57,167 nt of DNA, from contig JAFUGP010000174.1 in assembly GCA_017469335.1 (NCBI GenBank), positions 1-57,167 on the forward strand. The letters are read 5' to 3'. Positions 9,603-18,848 of this stretch are shown piece after piece. The position numbers and the translations under genes are program-made. This DNA comes from Succinivibrio sp. GTDB lineage: Bacteria; Pseudomonadota; Gammaproteobacteria; Enterobacterales; Succinivibrionaceae. Each line of letters begins with the position of its first letter. Within the stretch, counting starts at the first letter, position 1. The notes beneath the pieces are model-generated. The model was given only the letters and a program-made list of their open reading frames with translations, searched no databases and was not told the origin of the DNA.

Positions 9603-11636
9603 TCAGTCCACCTTGGAGAGCTCAAAGTCATCCAGGGTTCCCCAGCCCATGGGATTGCACTTCACCCGGGCGCCTACCTTGAGCTTGCCATCCGTAACCT
9701 TGATGTTGTCAATGACCGGATTTTGCCATTTGACCCAGCCGGTCACCATGAAGGGTGCCACCTGCTCTCCTGCGGCGCTCACGGCATACAGTTCCATGGT
9801 CGAGCCCGTGGCCACGTCACCGCCCTGCGCGTAGGCCTTGAGGCGGTAGGTGCCGTTCTCAAGCCCCGTCAGTTCCTGCTCCACGCTAAAGTCAATCTCG
9901 GAGTCCGAATAGAAGTGGAAGGAAATATCACCCGCATGGGCATCCTGGGGCTTGTTGAGATAATCGGTGGGGTTGTTCGCGCCCTTGAAGCTCACCTGCC
10001 ACATGGAGGTATCGGGCTCATCGAAGCTGGGGTTCCTGAGAAGATTGTCCACCTTAACCTTCACCTTGCAGTTGGTCTCCAGGCCGGAGGCGGTGCGGCC
10101 CGGCACCACGAACTCCCCGCTTTGCGCGGTGCTGACGGCGGCCAGGGCTTTTTCATCCCAGCTTACCTGCTCATCCTTGACCGATTGGTCATTGTAGTTG
10201 ACGCGCACCGTGGCGGGCAGTTCGACCTTGGCGCCCGGTCTGACCTGCACCGTCACATCGGGGGCATAGAGTGCCGCAACCTCGGCAGTGGCACCGTGCC
10301 TTAAGTACTTGAAGACATTCAGCGACTCCAAAGGATGCCCCTTGAAGTCAAACATGGCCTGATTATCCCAGGAGCAGCCGCCGTAGAACTTGCCCGAGTC
10401 CTCGGGATCATAGGGGGCGGCGAAACTGCTCGCCCAGCCGCTGCCGTACTTCTCCCAGATGGGAGCGTTTTTCTGGCGGTTATTCTCCCCTACCGGCACC
10501 CAGACGCCTTCCCAGTAGAACACGCCTTCCGCCCCGGCCTGCACGGCTGCTGCCACCACATCGCGCACGATGGAGGCCTGACCCTGCACCGTGGCCGGAT
10601 AGCCCTCGACCAGACTTTCGCGCTCCCCCGACAGTGAGTTGGGGAAACCGTCTCCGTCCTCTGCGGTGAAAGCATAGGAGGTCTCGGCGATAATCACGCG
10701 CTTGTTAAATTTCTCGCGCAGGGTCCTGACCACCTGCTGCATGTTCTCCATGCTGCCGTCCCAGAAAGGATAGTAGGACAGTCCGAACACATCATAGTCA
10801 AGGCCGCCTTTTTGCAGTTTCGCGGCCACACCTTCGATGCTGCCCACTTCACTGATGCGCGCGTAGTGCACCGCCACGTCGATGTGACGGTTGAATTTCT
10901 TGGCCGTATCGCGCACCGCGCGGCTGCCTTCCTTGAGCAGTTCCAGAACCTTGGCCTCATTGGACTCGCCGGCCATGCCGATGTTGATCTCATTGCCGAT
11001 CTGTACCATGCCCACATTGACACCGCCCTCCAACAGTTTGGACAGGCTCTCGCAGGTAAAGTCGTACAGTGCCTTGCGCTTGTCCTCCAACTTGAGCTCA
11101 CGCCAGGCCTTGGGGGCTAGCTGACGCTTGGGATCGGCCCAGAAATCGGAGTAGTGATAATCAATGCACACCTGCATGCCGTAACGGGTGGCTCTCTGCC
11201 CTAAGGACAGGGCCGTGGCGGTGTCATTGTTACCGCCGCCGTAACCGTGACCCTGCTCATCAAAGGGATTGTTCCATACTCTCAGGCGGATGTAGTTAAG
11301 TCCGGCCTCCGCTAAGGTCTGATAGACATCCTGCTCCTCACCTTTGAAGTTGTAGTACTTCACCCCGCTGTTCTCTTCCACCTGAACCGAGGAGGCATCC
11401 ATACCCAGCAAAAAGTGCTCAGGCAGGTTGGGCACGGCGGTCACGAAGACGGAGGACTGCACATTGCCCTCCGGCAGATTGACCGCAAAGGAGGCAGGGG
11501 CGCTCTGGCTTGATGCCGCGCTTGCGGCGGCCTTATTTGAGGCGGCCGGAGCGCTTTCCTTGCCGCAGCCTGTCAGCGCGGCACAGCAGATGACCGCACC
11601 CAAGGAGAGGGCAAATATAGAGTATTTGTATGACAT
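9603..11636 (-). CDS. Secreted GH53 arabinogalactan endo-beta-1,4-galactanase, lipoprotein
   Basis: Cleaves beta-1,4-galactan side chains of pectin (type I arabinogalactan). The N terminus is a lipoprotein signal with lipobox LTGC (Cys24), followed by an Ala/Ser linker, so the enzyme is probably membrane-anchored and exposed outside the cytoplasm. The GH53 domain spans about residues 75-450: FLLGMDASSV, YIRLRVWNNPF, the acid/base Glu216 in QIGNEINIG and the nucleophile Glu318 in VIIAETSYAF. A Big-like Ig module (about 460-530) and a C-terminal jelly-roll-type module (about 535-677, starting NLLRNPSFDEPD) follow; the latter resembles galactan-binding CBM61 modules. The gene lies downstream of the DUF6056-like gene on the same strand with 179 bp between them, and its own terminator follows. 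Confidence 0.93.
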   Translation of the reverse strand: MSYKYSIFALSLGAVICCAALTGCGKESAPAASNKAAASAASSQSAPASFAVNLPEGNVQSSVFVTAVPNLPEHFLLGMDASSVQVEENSGVKYYNFKGEEQDVYQTLAEAGLNYIRLRVWNNPFDEQGHGYGGGNNDTATALSLGQRATRYGMQVCIDYHYSDFWADPKRQLAPKAWRELKLEDKRKALYDFTCESLSKLLEGGVNVGMVQIGNEINIGMAGESNEAKVLELLKEGSRAVRDTAKKFNRHIDVAVHYARISEVGSIEGVAAKLQKGGLDYDVFGLSYYPFWDGSMENMQQVVRTLREKFNKRVIIAETSYAFTAEDGDGFPNSLSGERESLVEGYPATVQGQASIVRDVVAAAVQAGAEGVFYWEGVWVPVGENNRQKNAPIWEKYGSGWASSFAAPYDPEDSGKFYGGCSWDNQAMFDFKGHPLESLNVFKYLRHGATAEVAALYAPDVTVQVRPGAKVELPATVRVNYNDQSVKDEQVSWDEKALAAVSTAQSGEFVVPGRTASGLETNCKVKVKVDNLLRNPSFDEPDTSMWQVSFKGANNPTDYLNKPQDAHAGDISFHFYSDSEIDFSVEQELTGLENGTYRLKAYAQGGDVATGSTMELYAVSAAGEQVAPFMVTGWVKWQNPVIDNIKVTDGKLKVGARVKCNPMGWGTLDDFELSKVD

Positions 11637-11815
11637 GGTTGTTTCTCAAAAAAACTGTAGGTTACTGCCTGGGCGGTAAAGATTGCCGCTCTTTGGGGCT
11701 GACGTCACGGACGACCTAAGTCCGTGTCACACGCCGCCACCCTTGAGCTTAACAAAATTCACCTGTGCGTACTGCTACCTAGGCTGGGTTTTCCACAGCA
11801 TCCTGCCCGGCACAG

Positions 11816-13480
11816 CTACTGCGCCGGGACTCTCCTTGGCTGAGGACTAAGTCTTGCCTTGAGCTCATCAGGCAGAGCCCTGCCGTAGAGATGGCGGTAC
11901 AGTTCCTCCGCTGAGGCCTCATAGTGCTCAAAATCGAGCCTGATGAACTCCTCGGGGTGAGTTCTCAGGTACTTGAGATTGAGGGGGTCACGAGGATCCT
12001 CGGGATCACCGCGATCTGCCGTGCACAACGCCGTGCCGTAGGCGGCAAGCGGGTAGAAGTCATAGGGCAGCACCCCTTCCTCATAATCACAACGGCGCCT
12101 GATGCTCTTTACGCCGTAGTAGCGCTGCAAAACCTCATTGCTCCAATAGCGTTTGCAGGCCGTGACATCCCCCACGAACAGGTATTTGCTGCGTCTGACC
12201 GTGAAGGGCGTGACGATAAGATGGCGCTCTCCTAACTCCAGCTGCGCGGTTATTTCACCCTGTCTTGACAGATCCTCCCGGTGCAGAGCGTAATAGCCCT
12301 GCAGGGTATTGAACCAGGTCAGGGCAAGATACAGCACCGCACCCCCCATGAGCAGCTGTCGCACTGCCGCAGGGCACAGTCTCAGCGCGGCCTGCTTTAA
12401 GGGGGAGTGGAGGGCCGGGAGCGCGGCAACCATCAGGAAAGTGCAGAAACTGCCCGCCCGCGCGGGAAAGGTTGGAGAGAACACCATCAAGAGCAAGGAG
12501 AGCTGCGCGATGAAGATAAGCCACAGCCCAACCCCCGGCGAAGCCCAATTCTCACTGTGCTCCCATGCCCGGGCACTTTTTTGCCGCCTCAGGAGATAAC
12601 CCAGCCATCCTGCACCCAAAAGCAGCGGCAGGTTGTAGAACTGACAGAGAGCATAGACCCCCGCTGCCTTGGAAAGATGAGTTACGACGGCAAAATGGTG
12701 CTGCTCCTGCATGAAGTGCAGACGCGATAAGTTACCAGGGGAGAGCATTAACAGGGCATATCCAAGGCACAGACCGCCAAGTCCCCACAGCTGCCAGGCC
12801 TCAAGCTTATGGCGGCGCTTAATAAAAAGCAGCGCCAGTCCCACCCCTGCCAGGGCTGCGGCAGCAGAACTCTCGTGGCTCCAACCGGCCAGTACTCCCA
12901 TAAGTCCCATGACGGCACCAAACAGCCCTGAGCTTTTATTGTGTCTTTGCCCTGACTGAGCACTGCGGCTTTCAGGCTGTGCGCCGCATGACAGCACCCG
13001 GAACAAGGCCAGGTTGTAAGGCAGCAAAAAAAGCAGCAGAAGCACCGCCGTGTAAAGGTAGTTGCTGCTGCTCACCGGCATGAACATCACCTCGCCGAAC
13101 ACGCGGGTGCACAGCCACAAGCACAGGGTAATGAAGAACACGCCCCGGAAGGTGAGCTTCAGAGAGTGCGTTCCGTGAAAGTGGATCAGCACTACGAGCG
13201 CCATGAAACACAAAGCATTGAGCGACGCCTGCCACGGGCGGCCCAGCCACAGCAGGCTCTGGGCGATGACATGGGCTACACTGCGCCCGCCCCAGTCAAA
13301 GTAATGGCGGTATTGGGAATTGAGCACATCGGTCAGGGAGGCTACGCGCTCCGTGCTGCCTTCGATGAGCATGTAGCGGTAATCGTTGGAAAAATAGGGG
13401 ATGAGATAGGCACAGATCCCCATCAGCAGGCCCCACAAAAGAAGGTAGAGCAGCGCCATGGTGGTCCGCCTGGTTTGCAT
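11816..13480 (-). CDS. DUF6056-like polytopic membrane protein
   Basis: A 554-residue inner-membrane protein with roughly ten to twelve hydrophobic segments, the first at about residues 8-28. The conserved pocket after the first helix, FSNDYRYML followed by HYFDWGGRSVAH, matches my memory of DUF6056 proteins, relatives of glycosyltransferase-like polytopic enzymes that keep an acidic pair after the first helix. It ends in a soluble tail of about 120 residues. The ATG at 13480 has GGAG at good spacing (minus-strand text CGGAGAGTGAAC); longer upstream frames lack coding character. Substrate and reaction are unknown. A 7-bp hairpin without a T run (11706-11726) lies between it and the galactanase gene. 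Confidence 0.75.
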   Translation of the reverse strand: MQTRRTTMALLYLLLWGLLMGICAYLIPYFSNDYRYMLIEGSTERVASLTDVLNSQYRHYFDWGGRSVAHVIAQSLLWLGRPWQASLNALCFMALVVLIHFHGTHSLKLTFRGVFFITLCLWLCTRVFGEVMFMPVSSSNYLYTAVLLLLFLLPYNLALFRVLSCGAQPESRSAQSGQRHNKSSGLFGAVMGLMGVLAGWSHESSAAAALAGVGLALLFIKRRHKLEAWQLWGLGGLCLGYALLMLSPGNLSRLHFMQEQHHFAVVTHLSKAAGVYALCQFYNLPLLLGAGWLGYLLRRQKSARAWEHSENWASPGVGLWLIFIAQLSLLLMVFSPTFPARAGSFCTFLMVAALPALHSPLKQAALRLCPAAVRQLLMGGAVLYLALTWFNTLQGYYALHREDLSRQGEITAQLELGERHLIVTPFTVRRSKYLFVGDVTACKRYWSNEVLQRYYGVKSIRRRCDYEEGVLPYDFYPLAAYGTALCTADRGDPEDPRDPLNLKYLRTHPEEFIRLDFEHYEASAEELYRHLYGRALPDELKARLSPQPRRVPAQ

Positions 13481-13619
13481 GTTCACTCTCCGTGCTGCCT
13501 CATCATATGAATATCCTGCCTTAGGGATTATAGGGCAGCGCTGCGCCCGGGCAGGACTGCTCCTGAAGTCTGCGCCCCTCTGCCCCTTTTTAGCGCAGTA
13601 CGCCTGCACCGGGTTTTCT

Positions 13620-13650
13620 GTGACACAGTTTGCATTAGCGGTGCTATAAT
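13620..13650 (+). promoter_or_regulatory. Probable sigma-70 promoter for the AGCS symporter
   Basis: A perfect -10 (TATAAT, 13645-13650) with GTGACA at 13620-13625 as a weak -35 at 19-bp spacing. It would give a leader of about 115 nt before the ATG at 13772. I looked for a glycine riboswitch in the leader and did not see one. Confidence 0.6.
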
Positions 13651-13771
13651 GCCGCACTGATCACACTTTCTTCTGAAGATGGCGTGTGCAGTTTCCCCTG
13701 AGGCTCCCCTTGAGATCACGGTTCAAGGCAGGCACTTAGGGAAGATCAGTTAGGCAGCAAGTTGAATTATC

Positions 13772-15238
13772 ATGGATACTCTGACCCAAATCGTCTCGGA
13801 CATCAACTCCATTTTGTGGGGCCCCTGGTGTCTTATCCCCCTGTTGGTGGGCGCAGGCATTTTCTTCACCGTCACTCTGCGTTTTGAGCAAGTAAGACTC
13901 TTTGGCCGCGCCGTGCGTCACGTGTTCGGCGGCGTGTCGCTCTTCGGTGAGAAAGCCGGCCGCCACGGCATGACTTCCTTCCAGTCTCTGACCACCGCCA
14001 TCGCCGCACAGGTGGGCACCGGCAACCTCGCCGGCGTGGCCACCGCCATGGCCTCCGGCGGCCCCGGCGCCATCTTCTGGATGTGGCTGGCCGCTTTCTT
14101 CGGCATGTCAACCATCTTCGCCGAGGCTGTGCTGGCTCAGCTCTACCGCACCAAGGACGAGAAAGGTCACATCATAGGCGGTCCGGCCTTCTACATCGCC
14201 AACGGTTTGGGCTCCAAGCCCATGGCAGCCTTCTTTGCCGTGTGCAGCATCATCGCCCTGGGCTTCATCGGCAGCATGGTGCAGGCCAACTCCATCTCTT
14301 ATGCCTTTGACTCGGCCTTCCACATTCCGACCTGGGCCACCGGCATCTTCATCATGCTCTTAGGCGGTTTCGTGTTCTTCGGCGGCATCAGGCGCATCGC
14401 CTCCTTCACCGAGAAAATGGTCCCGCTCATGGCCTTGGTCTATGTGCTGGGTTCCATTTACATTGCCCTGGAATTCTGGGATCAGATCATCCCGGCCATC
14501 AAGGCCATTTTCGTGGGTGCCTTCAACCCCAGCGCCGCCACCGGCGGGGTCATCGGCGCCACCGTGCGTGAGGCCATCCGTTACGGCGTGGCCCGCGGTC
14601 TGTTCTCCAACGAGGCCGGCATGGGCTCAACCCCGCACGCTCACGCCGTCGCCCGCGTCCAGCACCCCGCCCAACAGGGTCTGGCCGCCTTCATCGGTCT
14701 GTTCGTGGATACCTTCATCGTGCTGACGGCCACCGCCGGCGTGATCATGGTAACCGGCTCTTTGGACGGCCAGCACACCGGCATTGAGCTCACTCAGATG
14801 GCCTTTACCAGGGGCATGGGCGAGGCCGGCTCGGGCTTCGTGGCCGTGTGCCTGTTCTTTGCCGCCTTTACCACCATCGTAGGCTGGTACTTCTTTGCCT
14901 CGCAGAACATCAAGTATCTGTTTGGGTACAAGTTCCTCAATACCTTCTCGGTGATCGTGCTGTGCTTCATCATGTTAGGCTCCTTCCTCAAGGTTGACCT
15001 GGTCTGGGAGCTTACCGATCTCTTCAACGGCTTCATGGTGATCCCCAACATCATCGCCATCGTCTGCCTCTACAAGCTGGTCGGCCGTGCCTGCCGCGAC
15101 TTCGAGCAGAACTTCGACCAGGACAAGCAGTGCGAGTTCGGGTCCAGCGCCGAGCTGACCTGCAAGCTCTCCCCGAGCCAGGAAAAAGAAGGCGCTGCGC
15201 AGACTGACGCTGAGCAGCAGGCCCCTGAGGAGAAATAA
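13772..15238 (+). CDS. Sodium:alanine/glycine symporter, AGCS family
   Basis: Imports alanine, glycine or a related amino acid with sodium across the inner membrane. The 488-residue protein shows the AGCS hallmarks: the opening LWGPWCLIPLLVGAGIFFT, the loop TTAIAAQVGTGNLAGVATA, GGPGAIFWMWLAAFFGMST, and GLFSNEAGMGSTPHAHAVA. About ten to eleven hydrophobic segments are visible. The C-terminal 50 residues are hydrophilic and Glu/Gln-rich. The exact substrate cannot be read from sequence; AlsT/DagA-type carriers prefer alanine or glycine. The gene stands alone on the plus strand, 70 nt upstream of mfd. Confidence 0.93.
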   Translation: MDTLTQIVSDINSILWGPWCLIPLLVGAGIFFTVTLRFEQVRLFGRAVRHVFGGVSLFGEKAGRHGMTSFQSLTTAIAAQVGTGNLAGVATAMASGGPGAIFWMWLAAFFGMSTIFAEAVLAQLYRTKDEKGHIIGGPAFYIANGLGSKPMAAFFAVCSIIALGFIGSMVQANSISYAFDSAFHIPTWATGIFIMLLGGFVFFGGIRRIASFTEKMVPLMALVYVLGSIYIALEFWDQIIPAIKAIFVGAFNPSAATGGVIGATVREAIRYGVARGLFSNEAGMGSTPHAHAVARVQHPAQQGLAAFIGLFVDTFIVLTATAGVIMVTGSLDGQHTGIELTQMAFTRGMGEAGSGFVAVCLFFAAFTTIVGWYFFASQNIKYLFGYKFLNTFSVIVLCFIMLGSFLKVDLVWELTDLFNGFMVIPNIIAIVCLYKLVGRACRDFEQNFDQDKQCEFGSSAELTCKLSPSQEKEGAAQTDAEQQAPEEK

Positions 15239-15307
15239 GCCTCAGGATAATACCCTCCCGGTGCGCCCGGGGTAACAGCAGACCCCAGGCGTACTCTGAC
15301 TTCAAAG

Positions 15308-18300
15308 ATGAGCGACAGTCCCTTTATCAAGCTGCTGCCCCCGGCCCTCCTCAAGGGTCTGGGCAGCACGGTCAAAACCGTAGGCAATCTGCCCGGCAGC
15401 GCCGCCGCCTTTGCGCTGGCCGGGCTGCACGCGCAGCTTGACCATAAGCTGATGCTGGTCATCTGCTGTGAGGGGGCGCAGCTGCGCCCCCTGCACGAGA
15501 TGCTGCAGTCGCTGCTGCCGCGCACGGCTGTGCGCATTTTCCCTGACTGGGAGACCCTGCCCTACGATCAGCTCTCCCCGCATCAGGACATCATCTCTGC
15601 CAGACTGCGCCTGCTCGCGCAGCTGCCGTCCCTAAGCGAGGGACTGGTGATTGCTCCCCTAAGCGCGCTGTTGAGCGTGCTGCCGCCCACCGAATATCTG
15701 GGGGCGCACAGTTTCAGCCTGAAAAAAGGTGAAAGGCGCAATTTAAGTTCCATGCGCAGCTCTCTCACCTCTCAGGGCTATCTGCTGGTCGATCAGGTGT
15801 TATCGCACGGCGAGTTCTCCGTACGCGGCTCGCTGCTGGATATTTATCCCATGGGTGCCGAACTGCCCTACCGCATCGATTTTTTCGATGACGAGGCCGA
15901 CAGCATCCGCACTTTCGACCCCGAGACGCAGCGCTCAATAGAGGAGGTCGCGGAGATCTCCTTGCTGCCGGCGCATGAATTTCCCTTAGATGAGGAGGGC
16001 ATCGCCTGCTTTCGCAGCAACTACCGTGACGCCTTTGTGGGAGCGGATCTGTCCGCGCACATCATCTATCAGGCCATCTCCAAGGGCGCCATACCCGCCG
16101 GTATCGAATATTACCTGCCCCTGTTCTTTGCTCACTGCTCCTCTTTTTTTGACTACCTGCCCAAGGAAACTCCGGTGGTGGTCCTAGGCGAGGCCGCGAG
16201 TGCCGCGCAGGGCTTTTATGAGGATGCCCAAAAGAGAGCGCATTCCTGCGCGGGACTGCCCGATCATCCCTCGCTGCCGGTGGAGCGACTTTTTTATGCT
16301 CCCGCCGACTTCAAAGATCAGCTCAAAGGGCATGCGCAGGCGGTGCTGCGCCGCGAGAGCCTCAGCACCTTGGAGCTGCAAAAGCGCTCTTACTACCAAG
16401 CTCCCTGCCGCAAGCCCCCCGAGGTGGCCTTCGCGCAGGGCAGCAAAGATAAAGGCGCCGCGTTTACCGCCTTCTGCGCGGATTTTACCGCTCAGGGAGG
16501 ACGCATCCTCATCAGCGCCAGCAGCGAGGGGCGCCGCCAGATGCTGCGCGAGCTCCTGCCCGAGGCGCTGACTGCCGCCCACGGCATTGCCCCGGCCTCC
16601 TCCGTTGAGGACTTTCTCACCCAAGATAAGCCCCTCATGCTGACCATCTCGGCCTTGGATGAGGGATTTGTACTGGAGAAACCTTTAATCTGTGTGCTCA
16701 CCGAGCAGGAGCTTTTGGGCTTCAAGCCCGGCCTTACCCGGCGCAGAAAAAGCCGTAACGGCTCTTCCCCCTACTCCAGCGATGCCGTCATCAAGAACCT
16801 TTCACAGTTAATGGAAGGTCAGGTGGTGGTACACATTGACCACGGCATCGGCATCTACCGCGGCTTAAAGACCATGGTGGTAGGCGGCATTCAGGGTGAG
16901 TTTTTAGTCATCGAATATCAAAACGGCGATCTGCTCAATATTCCCATCACCGCCCTAAACCGCATTGCCCGTTACAGCGGCTCGGACAATCCCACGCTCT
17001 CGCGTCTGGGCAGCGGCAAATGGGACAAGCACAAGCGCAAGGCCGCCGAGAAAGTGCGGGACGTGGCCGCCGAACTGTTGGATCTCTACGCGCGCCGCGC
17101 CAGCCGTGAGGGCAATTCCTACGAGGTAAGCCCCGCCGAGCTGGAGAGTTTTGCCCTGGGCTTTGGTTATGACGAAACCCCCGATCAGGGCGAGGCCATC
17201 GCCGCCACCCTGCGCGATCTCAAAGCCTCCCACCCCATGGACCGCCTGATCTGCGGCGATGTGGGCTTCGGCAAGACCGAGGTGGCGCTGCGGGCGGCCT
17301 TTGTGGTGGCCTCCTCGGGCAGTCAGGTGGCGGTACTGGTGCCGACCACCATCCTGGCCGAACAGCATTATCAGACCTTCCGCGAACGCTTCTCGGGTAC
17401 GGCGCTTAAGGTGGAATCGCTCTCGCGCTTTAAGAGCGCGGCGCAGCAAAAGGACATCCTGGAGCAGCTCAAAGGGGGGCAGATTGACATCATCATCGGC
17501 ACGCACCGCCTGCTCTCGGAGGGCATTGAATTCAAGAAACTGGGGCTGGTCATCATCGATGAGGAACACCGCTTCGGGGTCAAGCAGAAAGAGCGACTCA
17601 AGGCCCTGCGCGCCCAGGTCGATCTGCTGACCCTGACCGCCACCCCCATCCCCCGTACGCTCAACATGGCCATGGAGGGCATGCGCGAGCTTTCCATCAT
17701 CGCCACCGCCCCCGAGCACCGGCTGGCCATCAAGACCTTTGTGCAGGAGCAGCGCGATGAGGTGGTGAGGGAAGCCATCATGCGCGAGCTGCGCCGCGGC
17801 GGTCAGGTTTACTATCTGCATAACGACATCTCCACCATCGAGCAGCGCAAAAGGCAGTTGGAGAGACTGGTGCCCGAGGCCACCATCGGCGTGGGCCACG
17901 GCAAAATGAACGAGCGCGAGCTGCAGAAGGTGATGCGCGACTTTTATCATCAGCGCTTTAATCTGCTCTTGTGCACCACCATCATCGAAAACGGCCTGGA
18001 TGTCCCCACCGCCAACACCGTGATCATTGACCGGGCCGATCTGCTGGGCCTGGCACAGTTACACCAGATCCGCGGCCGCGTGGGACGCTCGCACCATCAG
18101 GCCTATGCCTATCTGTTCACCCCGCCGCAGGCCCTGTTAAGCCGCGACGCCAAATTGCGGCTGGAGGCCATCTCCTCCATGGAGGAACTGGGAGCCGGGT
18201 TCGTGCTGGCCACCCATGATCTGGAGATCAGAGGCGCCGGCGAATTACTCGGTGAGGAGCAGTCCGGGCAGATCCAGCAGGTGGGCTTTGCGCTGTATTC

Positions 18301-18847
18301 GGAGATGCTCGCCCAGGCGGTGAAGGCGTTAAAAGAAGGACGGGAGCCCTCCTTAAATGAGCTGACCCTGCACGAATGCGACATCGATCTGTACCTGCCG
18401 GTGCTTTTCCCCGAGACCTATATCGGGGATATCAATCTCAGGCTGTCCTTTTACAAGCAGCTGAGCCTGTGCGAAAGCCCCGCGCAGTTTGAGGATCTCA
18501 AAATCGAGCTCATCGACCGCTTCGGGTTCCTGCCGCCTAGTGCCGAGAACCTCTTTGAGATCTCCAAGCTCAAAAAATTAGCCGCCCGTCTGGGCATTAC
18601 CAAGATCCGCGCCGACGGCACCGGCGGACTCATCGAGCTGGGTGCCGATCATAAAATCTCCAGCTCCTATCTGGTGGAACTCATGACCACCTGCCGGCAT
18701 AACGAGTACCGTATGTCCGGACCGAACACCTTGCGCTACCAGTTACAGGAGAGTGAGCAAAGACCCAGGTTGTTGTTATTAAAACAACTGCTCAGAGCTC
18801 TGGCCGCTCACAGCGCGGTAGCGCAGGAAGTGCTCTCCCGCAGCTGA
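15308..18847 (+). CDS. mfd: Transcription-repair coupling factor Mfd
   Basis: ATP-driven translocase that removes stalled RNA polymerase and recruits UvrA to lesions. The length of 1179 residues is close to E. coli (1148). N-terminal UvrB-like modules occupy about residues 1-340. The RNA polymerase interaction domain follows around 500-560 (VVHIDHGIGIYRGLKTM). The RecG-like helicase core has Walker A GDVGFGKTEVALRAAF (about 650), the DEEH box in IIDEEHRFGVKQKE, TATPIPRTLNM and QIRGRVGRS. The C-terminal TRCF domain (about 1030-1140) is present. No good SD is seen before the ATG at 15308. The stop lies one base from the stop of the convergent DUF285 gene, leaving no room for a separate terminator. 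Confidence 0.97.
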   Translation: MSDSPFIKLLPPALLKGLGSTVKTVGNLPGSAAAFALAGLHAQLDHKLMLVICCEGAQLRPLHEMLQSLLPRTAVRIFPDWETLPYDQLSPHQDIISARLRLLAQLPSLSEGLVIAPLSALLSVLPPTEYLGAHSFSLKKGERRNLSSMRSSLTSQGYLLVDQVLSHGEFSVRGSLLDIYPMGAELPYRIDFFDDEADSIRTFDPETQRSIEEVAEISLLPAHEFPLDEEGIACFRSNYRDAFVGADLSAHIIYQAISKGAIPAGIEYYLPLFFAHCSSFFDYLPKETPVVVLGEAASAAQGFYEDAQKRAHSCAGLPDHPSLPVERLFYAPADFKDQLKGHAQAVLRRESLSTLELQKRSYYQAPCRKPPEVAFAQGSKDKGAAFTAFCADFTAQGGRILISASSEGRRQMLRELLPEALTAAHGIAPASSVEDFLTQDKPLMLTISALDEGFVLEKPLICVLTEQELLGFKPGLTRRRKSRNGSSPYSSDAVIKNLSQLMEGQVVVHIDHGIGIYRGLKTMVVGGIQGEFLVIEYQNGDLLNIPITALNRIARYSGSDNPTLSRLGSGKWDKHKRKAAEKVRDVAAELLDLYARRASREGNSYEVSPAELESFALGFGYDETPDQGEAIAATLRDLKASHPMDRLICGDVGFGKTEVALRAAFVVASSGSQVAVLVPTTILAEQHYQTFRERFSGTALKVESLSRFKSAAQQKDILEQLKGGQIDIIIGTHRLLSEGIEFKKLGLVIIDEEHRFGVKQKERLKALRAQVDLLTLTATPIPRTLNMAMEGMRELSIIATAPEHRLAIKTFVQEQRDEVVREAIMRELRRGGQVYYLHNDISTIEQRKRQLERLVPEATIGVGHGKMNERELQKVMRDFYHQRFNLLLCTTIIENGLDVPTANTVIIDRADLLGLAQLHQIRGRVGRSHHQAYAYLFTPPQALLSRDAKLRLEAISSMEELGAGFVLATHDLEIRGAGELLGEEQSGQIQQVGFALYSEMLAQAVKALKEGREPSLNELTLHECDIDLYLPVLFPETYIGDINLRLSFYKQLSLCESPAQFEDLKIELIDRFGFLPPSAENLFEISKLKKLAARLGITKIRADGTGGLIELGADHKISSSYLVELMTTCRHNEYRMSGPNTLRYQLQESEQRPRLLLLKQLLRALAAHSAVAQEVLSRS

Positions 18848-18848
18848 G

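Noticed and set aside
13651-13771. Glycine riboswitch before the AGCS symporter
   Set aside because: The conserved glycine-aptamer core sequences are not present in the leader.
16955-17950. 331-codon minus-strand frame opposite mfd
   Set aside because: Leu/His/Gly-rich shadow caused by codon bias of mfd.
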